Shown: piece by piece, positions 39,162 to 49,226 of the stretch
How the letters are laid out: each line of letters starts with the position of its first letter
Numbering within the stretch: position 1 is the first letter of the stretch
Origin: Trichomonas vaginalis G3
Lineage: Eukaryota > Parabasalia > Trichomonadida > Trichomonadidae
NCBI RefSeq assembly: GCF_026262505.1
Contig: NC_067204.1
Coordinates: 15,788,165 to 15,852,164 of the forward strand
Direction of reading: 5' to 3'
Length of the DNA: 64,000 nt
Program-made: the position numbers and the translations under genes
Notes under the pieces: generated by a model
Database searches by the model: none
The model's input: only the letters and a program-made list of their open reading frames with translations
Told to the model about the DNA's origin: nothing

Positions 39162-40502
39162 TCACTCTTTCTTATCAGCGTCTGTAACAAACTCTTCTGT
39201 CTTAATATCATTGAGGCCAAGTTCTTCATTCTGTTCGTAAGTACGTTCGTAATCCTCGATAATTGGCTTTGGATCGTCGATCTTGTACTTCTGAATGAAT
39301 GAGTTTGACATTGGGTCATCAAGAATGAGAGTGAATGGGTTCTTTCCGTCAGCGAATGACTTGACCTGTTCAAGAACATTTTGGAAGTGGGAAGAAGCCT
39401 GTGCGTCTGAAGAATCTCCTCTCATGAAAGGATTCTCTGCAGAAAGCTGCTGAATAATATCGCGAAGAAGGCCTTCGACTGTAGTGAATTTGCCACCAAG
39501 AGTTCCTGGAACAAGCTTGATTTCGGCTTCTGGAATTTCGATACCGGCGAGTTCTGACTTGAGAACCTCGCGGTTGAGGTCATCCTGGCAGTTGGCCTTA
39601 AGTGTAATCTTACGGCCGTATCTGGATGTTTCGCCGCCGATCATAACTTCACCATTATGATATCCGCAGTAATCGCAGTTGAAAGCCATGATGATGATCT
39701 CCTTGAAGAACGGGATTGACAATGTGCATGAGCGGGAAACGCCTGTATGAGAGCAAACTGGACAATCTGTGTCCATTTCTTGGACAGGTTGGTCTGTAGA
39801 GAAAACGGACTGATATTTGTCGATTGTCTTTGTTGTAACTTCATCGACCTGGAAGTCGCCGGACTTTGGATCGACTTTGAGACCGATTTCTTCGTTCATC
39901 TTTGCTGTTCTGCGGTAGAATTCGACTTGAAGCTGTGGATCTGGTGAAGGAGCGATTGGGTTCTCAAGGAAGGAGTTTCCTGATGGATCATCGATGATAA
40001 AGTTGAATTGAACAAGACCTTTGCGGCATTGATCGAGGTTATCTAAGAATTCTTCGAACTCTGGTGTTGGGTTTGGATTTGAGTGCTTAAGACCCTTGTA
40101 GGCACGTTCTAAGACGCCTTCAACGGTATTAATTGTGTCTGCTTGTGTCTGTGGTGGAATTTCTAAGTCGATTTCGGGGACTTTGATTGTAGCATGTGAA
40201 GATTTGATAACACGGCGGTTCAAATCTTCTGGAGATTTGGCAACTAATTTGAATGTAACGCCTTTAGCTGGGAACTCACCAGCGAACTGGATAGCATTGT
40301 CTGAGTAGCCGCAGTGTGGGCATGAGAAGTGAGAAATCATAACTTCTCTGAAGAAAGGAATCTTTGTTAAAAGCATTGTTGTTGTTCCTTCCTTGAGGCA
40401 GTTCATGCAAAGAGAATCCATCTCTGTTGGCTTCGAATTTGGTGAAATATCAAGGAAAATTGGTGGAAGGGTTTTGACTTCTGGGGCTTGTTGTTCACTC
40501 AT
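39162..40502 (-). CDS. ZPR1: ZPR1 zinc-finger protein
   Basis: A 446-residue protein from the ATG at 40502 (MSEQQAPEV); an ATG six codons upstream is possible. It contains two copies of the ZPR1 module. The first finger is C-x2-C...C-x2-C (CMNC ... FFREVMISHFSCPHCGY) and the second CPVC ... FFKEIIIMAFNCDYCGY. Each is followed by the conserved beta domain ('ITLKANCQDDLNREVLKSE') and an alpha-helical hairpin ending in 'LILDDPMSNSFIQ'. ZPR1 binds nascent eEF1A and assists its folding, and it shuttles between nucleus and cytoplasm. The tail is acidic. Length and duplicated architecture are normal for the family. Confidence 0.96.
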   Translation of the reverse strand: MSEQQAPEVKTLPPIFLDISPNSKPTEMDSLCMNCLKEGTTTMLLTKIPFFREVMISHFSCPHCGYSDNAIQFAGEFPAKGVTFKLVAKSPEDLNRRVIKSSHATIKVPEIDLEIPPQTQADTINTVEGVLERAYKGLKHSNPNPTPEFEEFLDNLDQCRKGLVQFNFIIDDPSGNSFLENPIAPSPDPQLQVEFYRRTAKMNEEIGLKVDPKSGDFQVDEVTTKTIDKYQSVFSTDQPVQEMDTDCPVCSHTGVSRSCTLSIPFFKEIIIMAFNCDYCGYHNGEVMIGGETSRYGRKITLKANCQDDLNREVLKSELAGIEIPEAEIKLVPGTLGGKFTTVEGLLRDIIQQLSAENPFMRGDSSDAQASSHFQNVLEQVKSFADGKNPFTLILDDPMSNSFIQKYKIDDPKPIIEDYERTYEQNEELGLNDIKTEEFVTDADKKE

Positions 40503-41008
40503 CAACAAAAAAGTGGTCATTCCTTTCAATCAAAAATTTTCTATTCAATTTTTCGCATGATATTCAGCCATAATATATTGGTTTCCCCTATGCACAGATT
40601 TCACTTATAAAATTGGTTTTGTCTTCATAATTCATTGTAAAGCATTCAATAAAAATTTCCGATGACACTTTACAAAACTAGTTTTATAGGTTAAAGCCGA
40701 ATATTGTTTTCTGGCACGAAATTAAGTGAGATGCTATTGATTTGTAATGATTCCTCTGTAATTTAATATCAAAATCATCAAAATTTAGAATCAAATTCAG
40801 TAATTATTAGGATTGATATCAATTTGGCTAGTTTAAATACATATACTAATGAAAATATATAGAGTTTCTCCTTAGTCATTATGTTTTTAAAGCAATATTT
40901 TACAATATTTTTTAAAAATCTCGATATCTTTTTAAAAAAGATAAAAAAAGTCATATAATGTTTGAAAAAGAATAACAAAGTGTCTGTTTAGATAAATAAA
41001 TAAAAAAA
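40503..41008. other. Intergenic, nothing recognised
   Basis: AT-rich spacer holding the upstream region of ZPR1 and the 3' flank of the SCAMP-like gene. On the gene strand, CCACTT 12-17 nt before the ZPR1 ATG is one base off the initiator consensus. Confidence 0.35.
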
Positions 41009-41854
41009 TTAAGCTTGATTGTCGTTGTTCTTGAGAGTATCTACGACAAACTGTGCAACAGTTAACTTGAGATCCTGGTCCATGTGTCCGCCCTGTTCTG
41101 TGCCTCTGAAGAACTTCCATAACCTGATCAAAAGTTTTGTAGTGAAGAAAATTGTTACGGCGAAGCAAATAGTAACAATAATGCCGAAAATGCCTGTTCC
41201 TACGCATTTGCTGGCGAAAAGATCGATTGTAGTGATCAATCCGACGCTGCCGGAGGATTGTGCACCAACTGCAAGTACAAATTCGAATATTAATGTAAGA
41301 GCCAAGCAAATGAAGATTTTTGTGAAGGCTAATGTGGATGGTGCTGTCTTAAGAGCGCGATAAACAGAAAGTGCGTCTAAATCAAGAGCAATTGGGCAAA
41401 TGAAGAAGAAATAAAGTGCAGATAATGATATCTTTGTACCTGGAGAATTAACAGCATCGCCAGCGCTAAGCAAAGTAAGACTTGCGATGAAATTAAGAAA
41501 ATATGTAACAAGCATGCAAACCCAAGAGAAAAATGTTTCATTAACATATGAGCGATATGATGCATCAACTTCGTTGATATCAAAATGAACTAATGGGTAG
41601 AATTTTGGCCAATTTGGTTCCGGTTCATGAAGAAAGCCTCCAAGTGGGCCTGTTCTTTGTTCTTGATTCTTAAGATCTTCTTCCATAATATTTAAACGCT
41701 GTTCCATTTGATCTAACATCTCCTGAGTTATTTCATCGTCATGTTTAGCTGGAGCAGCAGATGGTTGTGTCTTTTTAATCTCAGGGAGCTCATCCATTAG
41801 ATCGGCATCGTTAAATGGGGAATAGTTATCGAGATATGAAGTATCAGTTGACAT
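41009..41854 (-). CDS. SCAMP-like secretory carrier membrane protein
   Basis: A 281-residue protein starting at ATG. The N-terminal ~90 residues are cytosolic, with a short coiled coil (EMLDQMEQRLNIMEEDLKNQ) and a conserved 'NWPKFYPLVHFD' segment just before the membrane, as in SCAMPs. Four hydrophobic helices follow (about residues 110-130, 145-165, 180-200 and 220-245), then a short cytosolic tail. SCAMPs are four-span proteins of post-Golgi vesicles and endosomes acting in membrane traffic. The 'NWP' entry and the helix spacing support the assignment, but loop conservation is weak. Confidence 0.7.
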   Translation of the reverse strand: MSTDTSYLDNYSPFNDADLMDELPEIKKTQPSAAPAKHDDEITQEMLDQMEQRLNIMEEDLKNQEQRTGPLGGFLHEPEPNWPKFYPLVHFDINEVDASYRSYVNETFFSWVCMLVTYFLNFIASLTLLSAGDAVNSPGTKISLSALYFFFICPIALDLDALSVYRALKTAPSTLAFTKIFICLALTLIFEFVLAVGAQSSGSVGLITTIDLFASKCVGTGIFGIIVTICFAVTIFFTTKLLIRLWKFFRGTEQGGHMDQDLKLTVAQFVVDTLKNNDNQA

Positions 41855-42376
41855 CGAAAATTTTTATGAAATTTGACAATTTTGAAAATTTTTATCGAAG
41901 CAAATTTTTTCTTTTTTATTCGGCAATCGTAAATTTCATGAAGAAGATTGAGAATTAACACATTGATAACATTGTATTTAACGAATAGATGGATATACTC
42001 GGATAAACACAACTGTTTCGTTGGACAAACTAAAGGATTTTCATTTCTTGATCTTTATGAAATTTTGGGAATTCTGAAAAAGTGACAACAAGATTTTTCT
42101 CTCATTTTATCATAAACATCAAAATAAACTTTTTATAAGCTATTAATCTCATGCTCAATACTAGTGCTCTTTAGTCTCCAAGAGACCTATTGTTTTATAA
42201 TTATTTATACAATTTTCTTCTAAAGTCTCTTAATGAATGAGAGGATTCAGAAGAATTATCCCAAATGAATTCAAATATGCTACTTTGCAATGCCAATAGT
42301 TATTTTATAAACTTGAACTGTTGATTTCAGAATTCATTATTCAATGCTTCGCGCCGATAATTAAAATAACCTTTCA
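41855..42376. other. Divergent intergenic promoter region
   Basis: Lies between the SCAMP-like gene (minus) and the GP63-like gene (plus). Apart from the promoter elements listed at 42334-42359, no feature was seen. Confidence 0.5.
42334..42359 (+). promoter_or_regulatory. Inr and shared 12-mer upstream of the GP63-like gene
   Basis: TCATTA at 42334-42339 fits TCAYTW. TTCGCGCCGATA at 42348-42359 is identical to 23299-23310 and ends 17 nt before the ATG at 42377. Confidence 0.5.
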
Positions 42377-44245
42377 ATGTTTTTTCTGTTTTCTTCTTTT
42401 ATTCTAGCTCATGCTGGACATTTTCGATGTATGCATGATGTGCTGTTCAAAGATCTTCAGCTTCAAGAAGAAAATATTACATTTAGACAAACTTTGGATA
42501 CTGGAAAACAACCATTACGTGTTTTTTTCGATTTCAGTAGTTTATCATCGGGCAGAGATCTAAAACAATGTCAGCATATCGGAGAAGAAATAGATAATGG
42601 CTACAGCAAAATAAAATGCACACAAGCTGATCTTCTTTCAACAGATAAAATTACAGTAATTAAAGCAACATTAGAAAACTTACAGCAGCATCTTTCTGAA
42701 TTACTTACAGTTAATAGAAAAACTTCGCCATCTGAGAATTACGATGTAAAAATCAAGGTGTATATTCGTTCTTATGGCGAATCTGACATTCTTGCAGCAG
42801 CTACAGCTACTAAGTATGAGTCCACAGAAGGAAGACCTGTAGCTGGCGAAATGTATATTAATTCTAAAGAAATTCCTCCGAATATCTTGTCAAAGGATAG
42901 CCCAGTCAGATATTTCTACGATGTTTTGTTGCATGAGACAATCCATGTTTTAGGAATCGCAAATAATCTTTTTTATAAGTGGATTGACCCAGTAACAAAG
43001 AAGCGTTATACCAAAATGTTTGCAGAATACGCTGATCCTAACTACCCAGGCAAGACGTTCAAAGTTTTTCAGACTCCAAACGCTATTAAAGTTTCCCAAC
43101 GACGATTTGCACGCAAATACTTAGCAAAAGATATACCATTAGGTATAGAACTTGAAAACCTTGGTGGATCCGGTACAGCTGGTTCTCATGTCAAAGGTCG
43201 AACATATTATAACGAAATTATGGCCGGAATATGTCTTCCTCCCCAAAGAATCTCCGAAATTACTCTTTCTCTTCTAGAAGACACCGGATGGTACGAAGCC
43301 AACTGGTCAATGGCCGAACCATTACCATGGGGAGATGGAAAAAGTTTTTCTGACTCCGAAATCCCTGATTTTCCAATAACTCCTCCCGACCAACTCCCTG
43401 ATAACTACATTTGCCCGCATTACAGGAACAAGGAGTACCTTTGCAACTACGATTACAGCGGTGTAAGTGAGTGTGGAGTTCCTTTATATGTTCCAAACTG
43501 CGACAAACAGAAAACATCTGATGAAAGAGAGATTTGCAGGGCAAAGAAATGGTATGATTCGCTCGGATCTCATTGGTTCGGTCCTGCAGATACATTTGAT
43601 TACATGAAGATCCTAAAGGCGAGAGAATGGTTGATGTGTTCCGAACAATGGTCAAAAACTTTAGTTGAAGAATCAAAAAATTCGATGATGACATTTGGTT
43701 CTGATTCTGTATGCAGCGAAATAGTTTTAGACACAAACAGTCAGTTCAAGAAAATGGCTGGTTGTTATAGAACTACTTGTCTTTATAATAACACTGTTAC
43801 AAAGATGACTTTGGCTTCCGGAGATGAAATTTATTGTACTAGAAAAGGTGAAGTGAAATTCATTGGAAATTTGTCAATAATTTGTCAAGATCCTAAGTTG
43901 GTTTGCAAGATGAGGGATTTCAATAAAGGAACTGTTGTTTCTCCTAAGGATTACGTCTATACACCAACTCCAATTCCTTCTCCAACTGTTTTTATTCCAA
44001 ATAATAATTCTTCACCTCAAAGTGAGGATCAGGAAGAGGATGAAGTGAAAAATGATGGTCAAACAAAGTATTACATAATAACTATCATTGTTTTGTCTTG
44101 TATTATTTTAATTCTCACAATTATTAGTGTATTTTTGCTCATTAAATGCAAAGCAAAGCCAATTAATGATAAAGACATATCTAATGTATTGGTTCCAAAG
44201 CCAGATGGAGAAAAACTGGATGTTGAACCTGAGATCCAGGTCTAA
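42377..44245 (+). CDS. GP63-like (leishmanolysin, M8) surface metalloprotease
   Basis: A 622-residue protein. Residues 1-14 form a short signal peptide (MFFLFSSFILAHAG). The zinc site is intact: HETIH at 186-190, a third His in GTAGSH at 271, and the Met-turn in NEIMAG at 282, as in leishmanolysins. A Cys-rich domain spans about 346-520. A Pro/Thr-rich and acidic stalk leads to one membrane helix at about 565-590 and a 32-residue cytosolic tail. M8 proteases cleave host and matrix proteins at the parasite surface; trichomonads carry many. The membrane helix replaces the GPI anchor used by Leishmania. A long insert separates HEXXH from the third His, as usual in M8. All catalytic ligands are present, so the enzyme is expected to be active. 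Confidence 0.95.
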   Translation: MFFLFSSFILAHAGHFRCMHDVLFKDLQLQEENITFRQTLDTGKQPLRVFFDFSSLSSGRDLKQCQHIGEEIDNGYSKIKCTQADLLSTDKITVIKATLENLQQHLSELLTVNRKTSPSENYDVKIKVYIRSYGESDILAAATATKYESTEGRPVAGEMYINSKEIPPNILSKDSPVRYFYDVLLHETIHVLGIANNLFYKWIDPVTKKRYTKMFAEYADPNYPGKTFKVFQTPNAIKVSQRRFARKYLAKDIPLGIELENLGGSGTAGSHVKGRTYYNEIMAGICLPPQRISEITLSLLEDTGWYEANWSMAEPLPWGDGKSFSDSEIPDFPITPPDQLPDNYICPHYRNKEYLCNYDYSGVSECGVPLYVPNCDKQKTSDEREICRAKKWYDSLGSHWFGPADTFDYMKILKAREWLMCSEQWSKTLVEESKNSMMTFGSDSVCSEIVLDTNSQFKKMAGCYRTTCLYNNTVTKMTLASGDEIYCTRKGEVKFIGNLSIICQDPKLVCKMRDFNKGTVVSPKDYVYTPTPIPSPTVFIPNNNSSPQSEDQEEDEVKNDGQTKYYIITIIVLSCIILILTIISVFLLIKCKAKPINDKDISNVLVPKPDGEKLDVEPEIQV

Positions 44246-44562
44246 TTTTATTTTGTTTTATATTATTTTGTCTTTAATAAATGCACATTTGTAATGTTTC
44301 ATTTATCGATATTAATTTGAGGATATTTTAATATAATTTGCTGAAAAATAAAGTTATTGACATTGAAATTAACTTGTATCAGCATCAACTAGAGCGAAAA
44401 TGTTTTATATGTGAAAAGTATTATCATTTTATATGAAATTGTTGATATTATGATAATTATATATTATTTCAATACAAATTAAATTGTGAAAATGTAGGTG
44501 AAAGCGATACATTATATTTTTATCCTGTTGTTTAATATGTTTATTGTTAAAGCTTGCATTTT
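44246..44562. other. Intergenic, nothing recognised
   Basis: AT-rich spacer between the protease gene and the bromodomain gene. No additional gene was found. Confidence 0.45.
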
Positions 44563-44568
44563 TCACTA
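44563..44568 (+). promoter_or_regulatory. Initiator directly before the bromodomain start codon
   Basis: Around 44563-44569 the sequence reads t-TCACTA-ATG, a perfect TCAYTW. It places transcription start about four nucleotides before the ATG. Such extremely short leaders are characteristic of trichomonads. It also decides the start codon at 44569 over the upstream TTG-headed reading. Confidence 0.65.
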
Positions 44569-45009
44569 ATGTATGATGATGAGCAATACTCAGGGAAATA
44601 TAAATTCTACAATCAATGCCAATATATTATCAAAACATTGATGTCGGATCCATCCTCTTTTTATTTCTTCAAGCCAGTTGAACCAGAACAGGATGGTGCT
44701 CCAGAATATTTCAATTATATTACTTCTCCAATGTGTTTTTATGTTATTCAAGAAAAGCTTTCGAACAAACAATACGAAATTCCAGAAGAGTTTATTGCTG
44801 ATGTTCAGCTAATTTGGCACAATGCGAAATATTACAATGGGGAAACAAACCATGTTTATCAAGCAGCCGAGAAATTAAGAAAACAGTTTGAACAACTGAG
44901 TTTAACACTTCCCAGAACTATTTTACCAGATGAAAAAACGTCTACACTGCAACTTTATACAGAACTCAGATTAAAGCGCTATAGGCAAAACAAAATTACT
45001 CACTTATAA
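44569..45009 (+). CDS. Stand-alone bromodomain protein
   Basis: A 146-residue protein that is little more than one bromodomain (about residues 10-105). Helix Z begins 'FYNQCQYIIKTLMSDP' and is followed by 'FFKPVEPEQDGAPEYFNYITSPMCFYVIQEKL', the ZA loop with the P-x-Y-x3-I/V pattern. 'IWHNAKYYNGE' carries the acetyl-lysine-binding Asn in its normal place. Bromodomains read acetylated lysines on histones and other proteins. No other domain is attached; the last 30 residues are basic. Small single-bromodomain proteins occur in protists as subunits of chromatin complexes, but no partner can be named. Confidence 0.88.
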   Translation: MYDDEQYSGKYKFYNQCQYIIKTLMSDPSSFYFFKPVEPEQDGAPEYFNYITSPMCFYVIQEKLSNKQYEIPEEFIADVQLIWHNAKYYNGETNHVYQAAEKLRKQFEQLSLTLPRTILPDEKTSTLQLYTELRLKRYRQNKITHL

Positions 45010-45318
45010 TAGTATATTATATTTATATTTGTTTTATATGATTAAATACTTTTAGATTGTAGTTTTCATATGATATTTATCAAATTATCACCGATTAGAG
45101 CTTCTAATGCATCATTTCGGCGATTTCAATGTGATTCCTATTTTGGATATGCTCGATATTTTGTGTAAATGGTGATAATTAAGGAAAATTATTTTGTTAC
45201 TTAATAATTAACTCTAAACAAACATGAATTTATGAATTATTTTTGTATACAATTCTGATAATTATTAATTTATCTGTCTAAATTCATCAGATGAAAGAAG
45301 GAAGTAAAAAGTGACACA
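45010..45318. other. Intergenic, nothing recognised
   Basis: AT-rich spacer of about 300 bp between two plus-strand genes. No feature was recognised. Confidence 0.45.
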
Positions 45319-46026
45319 ATGGAAGCAAGGGAAGGGAAGTCAACAAAAAACAAAGCTTCTTTAAATATCCCGAGAAACAAAGAGGTATATGTTGTTTCTT
45401 CTGGCTCTTCTGAAGCTTCTGACTCACCAAATGACCGTCCTGAGCCAAAACAGCGCAATGAAACAACAAAACCACAAAATATGCATTCTCTTTTATTAGA
45501 AGAAACAAGAATACGACTTCAGAACTTCGCTGCTGATGTAGAACAGTACCATGACGAAATTCCAGAAGTTGAATCTCCAGTTGACGACTCTGAAGAGAAA
45601 ATACCACCAAGGAAAAGTCTTTTATCACATGTTAGACCTCAAATAGCTACTCCACCTTCAAAAATTCAACATATCGAAAAAAATTCTTCTGCACAAAAAA
45701 CTCTCAACAAATATGTCGATAAAAAACATAAAAAGAACAAATCTGTGCAAAGTGACACCTCAGAATCCGCTCCAAAATCACCAGATCCACAAATAAACTT
45801 AACACGTGAAGAAAATGCGAAAATTCTTGTGAAAATATATGAATTCTACAAAGGGAAGTACTCCAAAATACAAATACTTGTTGCTTTGCACAAACACGCA
45901 GGTAGAATTTACGAAGCCATGATTGCTCTCTCCAGGAACGAAGTTGATGATGATCCTAGACTTCTTGTTGATACCACTTGTGTTTCTGGTTCTTCGGAAG
46001 ACAAAAAGAAATATTTTGTTAACTAA
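45319..46026 (+). CDS. Hypothetical protein with disordered N terminus and small helical C-terminal domain
   Basis: A 235-residue frame starting at ATG. Residues 1-150 are low in hydrophobics, rich in Ser, Pro, Lys and Glu, and probably disordered, with basic runs (KKHKKNK) that could act as nuclear signals. Residues about 165-215 form a compact helical unit ('ENAKILVKIYEFYKGKYSKI', 'LVALHKHAGRIYEAMIALSR') that looks like a small protein-protein domain. I could not assign a family. It lies next to the bromodomain gene, but a functional link is only a guess. Confidence 0.6.
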   Translation: MEAREGKSTKNKASLNIPRNKEVYVVSSGSSEASDSPNDRPEPKQRNETTKPQNMHSLLLEETRIRLQNFAADVEQYHDEIPEVESPVDDSEEKIPPRKSLLSHVRPQIATPPSKIQHIEKNSSAQKTLNKYVDKKHKKNKSVQSDTSESAPKSPDPQINLTREENAKILVKIYEFYKGKYSKIQILVALHKHAGRIYEAMIALSRNEVDDDPRLLVDTTCVSGSSEDKKKYFVN

Positions 46027-46147
46027 TTTTTATTATTTTTTAATTTGTTTATTTATTTGTTTATTAAACATCCTGTTTGTATATATATAGAACTAGAATT
46101 GATATTTTTTGTTTACAATATAAATAATACTCCATTTTTCAAAGGTA
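46027..46147. other. 3' flank of the hypothetical gene
   Basis: AT-rich DNA with no feature, leading to the candidate MITE. Confidence 0.4.
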
Positions 46148-46463
46148 CAGTCACTTCCTTCCAACCAAAATTATGGCTTGAAACTCTGGCTAGAGACTAT
46201 ACATAGCGTATATATGTTTAATTGTTTTAATCATCTTAGAAGCTATCTTATTACTGTGAATGGTTTTTAACGACATTTACTGAAATTGCAAAATATAATC
46301 AGCCCGAAGAGGGTTCATCCGAATCAATATACATTGAGAAAGTATAGATGGCTATGTTCTGTTGCAATGCCCTATTGAAGGCTTTTTTAATAAAATACAT
46401 AGGGAGATTGGACGCATATAAATACCCTAGATATTTTTTAATTTTAAGGTTAATGAGTGACTG
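46148..46463. mobile_element. Candidate Tc1/mariner-type MITE
   Basis: CAGTCACT at 46148 and AGTGACTG ending at 46463 form terminal inverted repeats. Both sides are flanked by TA (46146-46147 and 46464-46465), and symmetry continues outward through aaagg/ccttt, giving 15 bp of perfect inverted repeat in all (46141-46155/46456-46470). The ~316-bp interior has no gene. Ends starting CAG with TA target duplication are usual for Tc1/pogo-type elements. With only one copy in view this remains a candidate. Confidence 0.45.
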
Positions 46464-46470
46464 TACCTTT

Positions 46471-46719
46471 CATTTTTCTAGAAAAATGTTCCGATTTGAT
46501 TTGTGTGACAATGTCAATTATACTCCTCAACACTTTATTGAGAACCCATTCACATCATCTTAAATGCACTTGCACGAAATATCCGCTCAATTCTAGAATT
46601 TGTTACCACCAGTGCAAATATCAATTACAAATTAATAAATATTATTTTTTATTTATTTCTAATGAAATTCATCTTTGAAAATATCAGAAAAAGAATGAAT
46701 AGTATCCTATATAAAAATA
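46471..46719. other. Spacer between candidate MITE and ankyrin gene
   Basis: AT-rich spacer. A small plus-strand frame crossing the MITE boundary has no protein-like character. Confidence 0.4.
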
Positions 46720-48453
46720 TTATATTTTTGCACCATGTGAAATAAGAAGTTCGACGATTTCTTTACTATTATTTAATACTGCAATATGAAGAGCGGGTTT
46801 TTCACCTTCATCTTTTTCATTGATATTTATACCATGTGAAATAAGAAGTTCGGCTGTTTCTTTACTATTATTTTCTGCTGAATTATGAAGAGCGGTTTGT
46901 CCAAAATTATCTTTTTCATTGATATTTATACCATGTGAAATAAGAAGTTCAGCTGTTTCTTTACTATTTTTTTCTGCTGCATAATGAAGTGCGGTTTTTC
47001 CATCATTGTCCTTTTCATTGATATTTATACCATGTGAAATAAGAACTTCTGCGATTTCTTTACTATAATTATCTGCTGCATAATGAAGAGCGGTTTTTCC
47101 ATATTTATTTTTTTCATTGATATTTATACCATGTGAAATAAGAAGTTCGGCGGTTTTTATACTATTACAGCGTGCTGCAGCATGAAGAGCAGTTTCTTTT
47201 CTATAATTTTTTTCATTGATATTTATACCATGTGAAATAAGAAGTTCGGCTGTTTCTTTACTATTATTTTCTGCTGAATTATGAAGAGCAGTTTTTCCAT
47301 CTTTATCTTTTTCATTGATATTTATACCATGTGAAATAAGAAGTTCAGCTGTTTCATTGCTATTATAACGTGCTGCAAAATGAAGTGCGGTTAGTCCATT
47401 TATATCTTTTTCATTGATATTTGCACCATTTGATAGGAAATATTCGCAAAGAGATGGAATATTAAACATCGTCGAAAAATTAAAGCATTCGTTAAAATCA
47501 TTAGTTCGATCGAAATAAACTAAAAATGATTCAAGATTATTATATCTTCCACAACCTTCTAAATCAATTGGAATACTGTATTCATTCATCAAGAATGTAA
47601 CAAAATCAATGTTGTGTGAAATAATTGCATATTCCATGCATTCCATGCAATAATAATCTGGCTTTTGATATTTCAAGCATTCGCTCAGAATCTCTTGATT
47701 TCTGCCTAAAAATGATAACTTTAAACATTTATAAGTTATTTCTGAGTTAAATTTCGTTCTTAATAATTTGAAACAATCAACTGCTCCGTGGTAACAACAT
47801 AATTCAAGTAATGAATATCCTTTGTATGAAGATATTAATAAATATCTTACTATTTCACTTGGATATAAACTGCTTTTAAGTGTTTGATCTTTATCAAATT
47901 CTTCTCTCTCCGTAAAGAAGATGAATTTTTCTAAGTCATTATACAAAATTGCTCTGTAAACTGTATTTTCTGTATGAATGTCGAGATTTTCTGAGTTAAT
48001 TTCTCTGAAATCTTTGGATTTGTCTAATTTAATTCCATATTCTTTGTAAAACAAGAAGTTTGAAATTTTCATGAGATGGTTGACTTCCTCCACGTGATAT
48101 TCATCACATATGAGTTTGGCAAGAAATAAATATGACCTTTTATAGCGATTATTATACGGAATGATATTTAAAATATCTTTAATTAGACTTTTGGGAAGAC
48201 ATACCTTTGAATCAATCAATTCTGTTTTGATCATTTTGTAAATTGAGTTTAATTCTTCTTCTTTTTCAGTTTTCAGCTGATACAACGCAATATACGAATC
48301 AATGTAGTGTTTATGGATACTTCGCAGTTCGCTGAATTTATTTGGATGAATGTCTTGATCAGTCATTAATAATTTTTTAAAAAGATACATTGGCATTTTG
48401 ACATATAAATATCTTTCAAACTCATTAGAAGAAACAAATGTTATGTTAGACAT
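46720..48453 (-). CDS. DUF3447-type ankyrin-repeat protein
   Basis: The start used is the ATG at 48453 (577 residues); the longer frame opens with GTG. The first ~290 residues are the helical N-terminal region typical of trichomonad DUF3447 proteins, including degenerate repeats ('LLISSYKGYSLLELCCYHGA'). From about residue 325 come seven nearly identical 33-residue ankyrin repeats, 'GKTALHyAAe.NSKETAELL' then 'ISHGININEKD', capped by a half repeat on each side. Ankyrin solenoids mediate protein-protein contacts. This is one of the largest trichomonad gene families. The repeats are so similar at the DNA level (99-bp units) that recent unit duplication or conversion is likely. No membrane or signal sequence is present. 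A decayed relative lies at 37.4 kb. Confidence 0.93.
   Translation of the reverse strand: MSNITFVSSNEFERYLYVKMPMYLFKKLLMTDQDIHPNKFSELRSIHKHYIDSYIALYQLKTEKEEELNSIYKMIKTELIDSKVCLPKSLIKDILNIIPYNNRYKRSYLFLAKLICDEYHVEEVNHLMKISNFLFYKEYGIKLDKSKDFREINSENLDIHTENTVYRAILYNDLEKFIFFTEREEFDKDQTLKSSLYPSEIVRYLLISSYKGYSLLELCCYHGAVDCFKLLRTKFNSEITYKCLKLSFLGRNQEILSECLKYQKPDYYCMECMEYAIISHNIDFVTFLMNEYSIPIDLEGCGRYNNLESFLVYFDRTNDFNECFNFSTMFNIPSLCEYFLSNGANINEKDINGLTALHFAARYNSNETAELLISHGININEKDKDGKTALHNSAENNSKETAELLISHGININEKNYRKETALHAAARCNSIKTAELLISHGININEKNKYGKTALHYAADNYSKEIAEVLISHGININEKDNDGKTALHYAAEKNSKETAELLISHGININEKDNFGQTALHNSAENNSKETAELLISHGININEKDEGEKPALHIAVLNNSKEIVELLISHGAKI
46735..47435 (-). repeat. 99-bp tandem DNA repeats encoding ankyrin units
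   Basis: About seven 99-bp units, each carrying the invariant string 'ttcattgatatttataccat' followed by 'gtgaaataagaa'. Conservation is highest over the helix-turn (ELLISHGININEK) and lower over the TALH segment, so the array mixes purifying and homogenising forces. Confidence 0.85.
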
Positions 48454-49226
48454 GTGAAAATCAAATATCACAACGATTTCGAAAATAATTTATGAACTTA
48501 AATTAAGTTCATAGGTATTAAATGACACAATAGCAATAGAAAAGTTGGATGTAATAAGATATTCATTCAGATGACTATATTCAAACAAGATTTTTTGCCA
48601 ATCACTCCAAATCACTTGATTCTATGAATATAGATCGATGATAACACATGATTAATATTTTTTATTTTCATAAAAGGTTCTTTTGATGTGCCAAAAATTG
48701 AAAATACCTCAAATTTTTACTTTTTCAATTTCCCTGAGATCAAAAATTTGATTATAACCGAGTCAGATTTTAGCATTTGTTCATCATAGTATTACCATTA
48801 TAAAGGTTCTTTGATATCCTATATTTCCATATCAGTTTTGGTGTCTATTGTCGTTCAAATGGTTCTATAATTTGAAAAAAATTCTCCATATTGAGTTGCA
48901 AAAGTAAAAAATTGAGAATTCAAGCCAGAGTCAATATAGAGTTCATATACAAAAAGTGAAACTATTATGGTATAAAAAACATCACAGTTCCCACTTAAAC
49001 TTATATAAGTTTTATATAGAGTGTTTTTCACATAAATCCAGAATCAATCATACCATTACTTTCATGAAATGTCGCAATAGTTGATTTCTGTTCCGAGCTA
49101 TGATTCTTTATGTTAACAAATTCCCTGACTACAAAATATTTCGTTTACTCTATTATTAAATATCAACATTAAGAAAATAGAGATATTATATTTATTATAA
49201 ACAAACAAAATAAAAAACAAAATTTA
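48454..49226. other. Intergenic, nothing recognised
   Basis: About 770 bp of AT-rich sequence containing the ankyrin gene's upstream region and the 3' flank of the next minus-strand gene. No gene or repeat was recognised. Confidence 0.5.

Noticed and set aside
46348..46563. 71-codon plus-strand frame near the candidate MITE
   Set aside because: It crosses the right end of the candidate element, has no initiator and resembles no protein.
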